Source: Cellvibrionales bacterium UBA2511
GTDB lineage: Bacteria > Pseudomonadota > Gammaproteobacteria > Pseudomonadales > Porticoccaceae
Direction of reading: 5' to 3'
DNA length: 8,474 nt
NCBI GenBank assembly: GCA_002341315.1
Contig: DDNV01000012.1
Coordinates: forward strand, 73,236 to 81,709
The position numbers were made by a program, and so were the translations under genes. The notes under the pieces were generated by a model, which was not told the DNA's origin, ran no database searches, and saw only the letters and a list, made by a program, of their open reading frames with translations. Shown piece by piece: positions 6,179 through 8,474 of this stretch. Every line of letters begins with the position of its first letter. The first letter of the stretch is position 1.

Positions 6179-6268
6179 ATGGATGACGGGCTGGAGTTCA
6201 AATCATACTTGAACGAGCCGGCCGCCCTTCCAGTTCTGCAACCCTTACCAAAACCTTACTATCTTTGA
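6179..6268 (+). CDS. 29-codon ORF, probably the start of a broken or recoded gene
   Basis: It begins 2 nt after the previous stop and has a well-placed ribosome binding site (GAGG, 8 nt upstream), so it looks translationally coupled. It reads MDDGLEFKSYLNEPAALPVL…PYYL and then TGA at 6266–6268. The same frame stays open after that TGA up to 6422–6424, where its stop overlaps a strong ATG as ATGA. From 6228 on it lies in the 90-bp repeat. Either it is a real small peptide, or it is the 5' end of a gene interrupted by that TGA, or one base was gained (C at 6239, absent from the second copy). The start signal is good; the end is uncertain. Confidence 0.4.
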   Translation: MDDGLEFKSYLNEPAALPVLQPLPKPYYL

Positions 6269-6316
6269 GCAGTGGAGGGGGGGGTCTTTGGGGTGGGAGT
6301 GACCCACGCCCAACTG
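6228..6316 (+). repeat. 90-bp direct repeat, copy 1 (left of cargo)
   Basis: Similar to 7314–7403 at roughly three quarters of positions by eye. Shared blocks include AACCCTTA, AACCTTA, TCTTTGA, CAGT, a G-rich run, CTTTG and CCCACGCC followed by ACTG. A small hairpin near the end (GTGGG, AGTGA, CCCAC) has a weaker counterpart in copy 2. Copy 1 holds an eight-G run at 6277–6284. The repeat includes coding-like sequence; see the findings. Confidence 0.8.
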
Positions 6317-6420
6317 AACCCTTCCCGATACCAAGGCTCCAAGATCAACGGCCAGCTGCTCAAACTAACGTCCAATAAACATTTGCCAGCCAAGCAAATA
6401 CCCAGAATCTCGGAGGCCGC

Positions 6421-6468
6421 ATGAGTATTAAGCTCAACTTTGACTTGAATGTTTTATCCCAACGATAG
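6421..6468 (+). pseudogene. truncated start of a plus-strand gene at the cargo boundary
   Basis: GGAGG 5 nt before an ATG that overlaps the preceding frame's stop as ATGA: textbook signals for a translationally coupled gene. Only MSIKLNFDLNVLSQR follows before TAG. From 6434 on the sequence is the 3' end of a minus-strand gene. I infer that the rest of this gene was lost when the minus-strand cargo was placed here. It could also be a chance match to start signals. Confidence 0.35.
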
Positions 6469-6691
6469 AACCAACAACGGCTCCCGTAAGAGCGAACCAG
6501 ATACCTTGGGTGAACCCGACAAGGGCAGCGTCGGAAGGGCTTCCAGTTGTTAGTGCGGTAATGGCAATAGCACCAAGAAACCACCCAATAAGGCATGCGG
6601 CCAATCCACCCACAAAAGCAGCCTTCTTTGTTGGCCATTTATAAGCAATTAAGTAAGCAATAATTGCGCTAAAAACAAATGACAATATCAT
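6434..6691 (-). CDS. small membrane protein with three predicted helices
   Basis: 85 residues, mostly hydrophobic and rich in Ala and Gly. Likely membrane segments are at 1–17 (MILSFVFSAIIAYLIAY), 25–47 (AAFVGGLAACLIGWFLGAI…) and 58–78 (VGFTQGIWFALTGAVVGSIVGI), with a basic loop KWPTKK after the first and a polar KHSSQS tail. No family is recognised. I chose the ATG at 6691 because AAGGAG lies 8 nt upstream; the ATG at 6724 would add 11 residues (MAANWKKGVLP) but has no ribosome binding site. It is downstream of, and on the same strand as, the secreted-protein gene, about 108 nt away, and opposite to the element's other genes. Both lie between the two 90-bp repeats, so it is probably acquired cargo. 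Confidence 0.68.
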   Translation of the reverse strand: MILSFVFSAIIAYLIAYKWPTKKAAFVGGLAACLIGWFLGAIAITALTTGSPSDAALVGFTQGIWFALTGAVVGSIVGIKHSSQS

Positions 6692-6799
6692 TGGCAAGAC
6701 TCCTTTCTTCCAGTTTGCTGCCATGATGTGATACTTGTAACAGCTAGAATAAATACCCTTTTCATGTGGCTTTTACTTCAAAGCAAAACTTTGATCATG

Positions 6800-7222
6800 C
6801 TATTTGCACGGGACATATCGGGCCGGGTATGTTTGCCTATCCCACCACTTCCTCAACTCTTCAATAGTTACCTTCTCGGTGGCTAGTTTGGACACGTTGT
6901 TATCAAAGAACGTCGTACGCGCATTTTCTCGCTGGCTGGCTGTCATAAATCTAAATTTGGTGGCCGTGATAACGTGAGACCACCTCTTTCTGGAAGTATC
7001 ATTTTTTGCAATACAAGCATTAGCTTCAACCGGAGCCGGATCTGGAAAACGCTCCTGACAAATGCGCCGGATAGAGCGTAGTGCTGCTACCGGTACAGGG
7101 CCAGTAAATGACTTTGCTTCATCCACAACGCATTCATCATAGCTTGATGGCCCCCAAAAACTCGCCTGCAATGACTGAGGCAGGAGCATAGTAACTAGGA
7201 TGACCAACAGCATTCTTTTCAT
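6800..7222 (-). CDS. small secreted protein with four cysteines
   Basis: 140 residues. A signal peptide is clear: MKRM, a Leu/Val core (LLVILVTMLLPQS) and a likely cut after LQA at residue 20. The mature part begins SFWGPSSYDECVVDEAKS and has R-x-I-C-Q-E-R-F-P near 53–60. This matches a type of short exported hypothetical protein with GPSSYDEC…C..xFP that I recall from other gammaproteobacteria; its function is unknown. Cysteines at 31, 55, 70 and 139 could form two disulfides in the periplasm. The C-terminus is WWDRQTYPARYVPCK. I chose the ATG at 7222 because AGGG lies 6 nt upstream; an ATG at 7237 adds only five residues and has no binding site. A weak hairpin (TCAAAG/CTTTGA, 6778–6794) follows the stop. 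Part of the cargo between the 90-bp repeats. Confidence 0.78.
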   Translation of the reverse strand: MKRMLLVILVTMLLPQSLQASFWGPSSYDECVVDEAKSFTGPVPVAALRSIRRICQERFPDPAPVEANACIAKNDTSRKRWSHVITATKFRFMTASQRENARTTFFDNNVSKLATEKVTIEELRKWWDRQTYPARYVPCK

Positions 7223-7313
7223 AAAAAACCCTATCATCTAGCGGTAGTAGCACAATCAAATCAATAGCGAACCCACTGAAGACATTACCCTAAAATCCCT
7301 TTGCTCTTCTCTA

Positions 7314-7403
7314 TTCAGGTCCTGAACCCTTATCTGAACCTTATCTTCTTTGAACAGTTGATGGGGGATTTTCTTTGAGGCGGGAACGAACCCACGCCTA
7401 CTG
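7314..7403 (+). repeat. 90-bp direct repeat, copy 2 (right of cargo)
   Basis: Counterpart of 6228–6316, about 1.09 kb further on in the same orientation. Compared with copy 1 it lacks one C near 7325, has TGGGGGATTTT in place of the eight-G run, and has CTTTGAGGC where copy 1 has CTTTGGGGT. It leads directly into the long open frame on the right. Confidence 0.8.
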
Positions 7404-8474
7404 TCACCGAGCAACAGCCCTTATACGCTGACACGCCTGAAAATGATCTCGGTCAGGGTGCCCCCATCGCTCAAGGCCAAAGCAATAGAAGTATAGCGTA
7501 CGGTAACGGGAAGCCGCGCCCCACTTTGAGCAATCCGACATGGAGCGCAACCCGGCCATTGCTGCAAGAGTCTGACGTTGATTCTATAATTGAATCCAAC
7601 CCGGAAATGAACGACAACCAGATAGCAGGGCTTATCTATGCAGAACTCGGAAGCTACAGGCAGAACACCACTGAAAACAATCAAGGAAGTGGCCGCCAAG
7701 ATCAGGGCTCACAGGGAGAAACTGGCCGGGCAGAAAGAACAGAGCAGCCCGCAGAACAAAGAACCGGTCAAGAAACCGGACGACAAGAACAGCAATCAAA
7801 TCAAGGCGTTATAAATGAAACAGGCGGACAACCCGGAACACAGCCCGCTGCCAATCAAGGAAATCAGCCCACTGCTGACGGCGTGGTTCAGCCCGGAGGA
7901 GCTGGAGTTGATACTGAGCCCGGACAAGACGGAGCGTCAAGAGGAGCAGTTGAGCCTGCTGTAGAGTCCACCGATCCGCTGACACTCGATCAGGAGCAAG
8001 ACGGCACCACTCCCCAATCAATCGATCCCAGCGCAAATGAACTGCTTTGGGAGGCTGCGCAGTCACCTCTCACTGAGCCCGGCACTCAGTCTCGCTTTGC
8101 CGGAAACCCTGAAATGTCCGGTCAGGGAACCGCGAACGCTACGCAAGAAAGCAATCAAGACAACAGTATAGCGCAGCCAGTGAAGGTCGCTAAACCAAAG
8201 AAAAAGCACCAGCCGAAAAGGTCAACTCCCTCTCTTTTCCGTGAAACCGGGCGTGGTGGTGCCGTCAGCGTGCATGACGCAAACAAGATCGTTTCGGGTT
8301 TTAAAGCTGGCTGGTCGTCTGGTGCGAGGTCGAGAGTTTCTGTTGCGTCGACCTTTGCGGATCTTCCGGCGGACGTACAGCAAGCAGCCAAGGAAGGTGG
8401 CGGCAATGAGTATGTGCGGGGCGTATTCCATAACGATAGATTCCAAGTGCGATTACCGACCTATTTTGCCTGCT
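7379..8474 (+). CDS. N-terminal part of a large, disordered phage-like protein; both ends uncertain
   Basis: An open frame of 365 codons runs off the right edge. It follows an in-frame TGA (7376–7378) and has no good start: the first candidates are TTG at 7526 and 7559 and ATG at 7607, none with a ribosome binding site. Protein-like sequence begins right after the TGA (GGNEPTPTVTEQQPLYADTP), so the true start was probably upstream and has been lost. Counting from 7379, residues 98–265 are Gln/Gly/Glu/Asn-rich and likely disordered, 271–281 are basic (AKPKKKHQPKR), and 297–352 look folded (SVHDANKIVSGF…ASTFADLPADV…VRGVFHND). That last pattern, a short helix, a strand, 'DLP', then 'GVFH', recalls a segment of large polyvalent proteins of phages and conjugative elements. 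No catalytic residues are within the window. Confidence 0.6.

Larger units (their letters stand above)
4356..8474. mobile_element. left part of a tRNA-associated integrative element
   Basis: Support: the tRNA-end scar at 4356–4369, a P4-type integrase next to it, genes of unknown function typical of islands and prophage-like elements, a mosaic structure with cargo on the opposite strand, and a phage-like large protein at the right edge. The right boundary is outside the window, so size and mobility are unknown. No structural phage genes, conjugation genes or replication gene are visible, so prophage, satellite and genomic island remain open. Confidence 0.7.

Noticed and set aside
6778..6794. 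Hairpin TCAAAG/CTTTGA as terminator of the secreted-protein gene
   Set aside because: Six A/T-rich pairs and no T-tract on the minus strand; too weak to call.
7421..7699. 92-codon minus-strand frame opposite the right-hand open frame
   Set aside because: The plus strand has phage-protein-like sequence over a much longer open stretch; this is its shadow.
8155..8446. Two overlapping minus-strand frames near the right edge, one with a hydrophobic tail
   Set aside because: They are antisense to the folded-looking part of the long plus-strand frame and have no good start signals.
1..8474. CRISPR array, insertion sequence or transposase
   Set aside because: No regularly spaced repeats and no transposase-like frame were found on either strand.

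Overview
The left half of the window (1–2787) is ordinary gammaproteobacterial chromosome. It carries a minus-strand operon, nadK → glpG → yeaC → a DUF2797 gene that runs off the left edge. This order is typical of Pseudomonas-like and marine gammaproteobacteria, where pepN often follows. No species can be named from the sequence. The genes are packed: 5 nt between nadK and glpG and 3 nt between yeaC and the DUF2797 gene. NadK makes NADP, GlpG is an inner-membrane rhomboid protease, and the last two proteins have no settled function.

From 2788 to 4355 the sequence is sparse. It holds one gene, a 243-residue protein made of three helicase-associated (HA) repeats with no helicase. Gene-poor DNA lies on both sides, containing inverted repeats, a short diverged repeat pair, and two copies of what looks like the 3' end of a tRNA-Asp gene followed by a terminator. 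The better copy (4340–4369) ends where an integrative element begins.

From about 4356 to the right edge lies the left part of that element. It starts with a promoter and a tandem 11-bp repeat ahead of a 414-residue P4-type tyrosine integrase. Next come a two-hairpin intergenic segment and a 101-residue protein of unknown function. The plus-strand reading is then disturbed. A roughly 90-bp sequence occurs twice (6228–6316 and 7314–7403). Between the copies sit two minus-strand genes, for a small three-helix membrane protein and a secreted four-cysteine protein. This looks like accessory cargo placed inside an older plus-strand gene string. A truncated gene start (6421) and broken reading frames mark the junctions.

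The right end is an open plus-strand frame (7379 to the edge) for a long, Gln/Gly/Glu-rich protein. It resembles the N-terminal part of the large 'polyvalent' proteins of phages and conjugative elements, but it has no convincing start codon.

No rRNA, complete tRNA, CRISPR array or transposase was found. The points most worth attention are the repeat-flanked cargo, the twin tRNA-end scars, the operator-like repeats at the int promoter and the free-standing HA-repeat protein.
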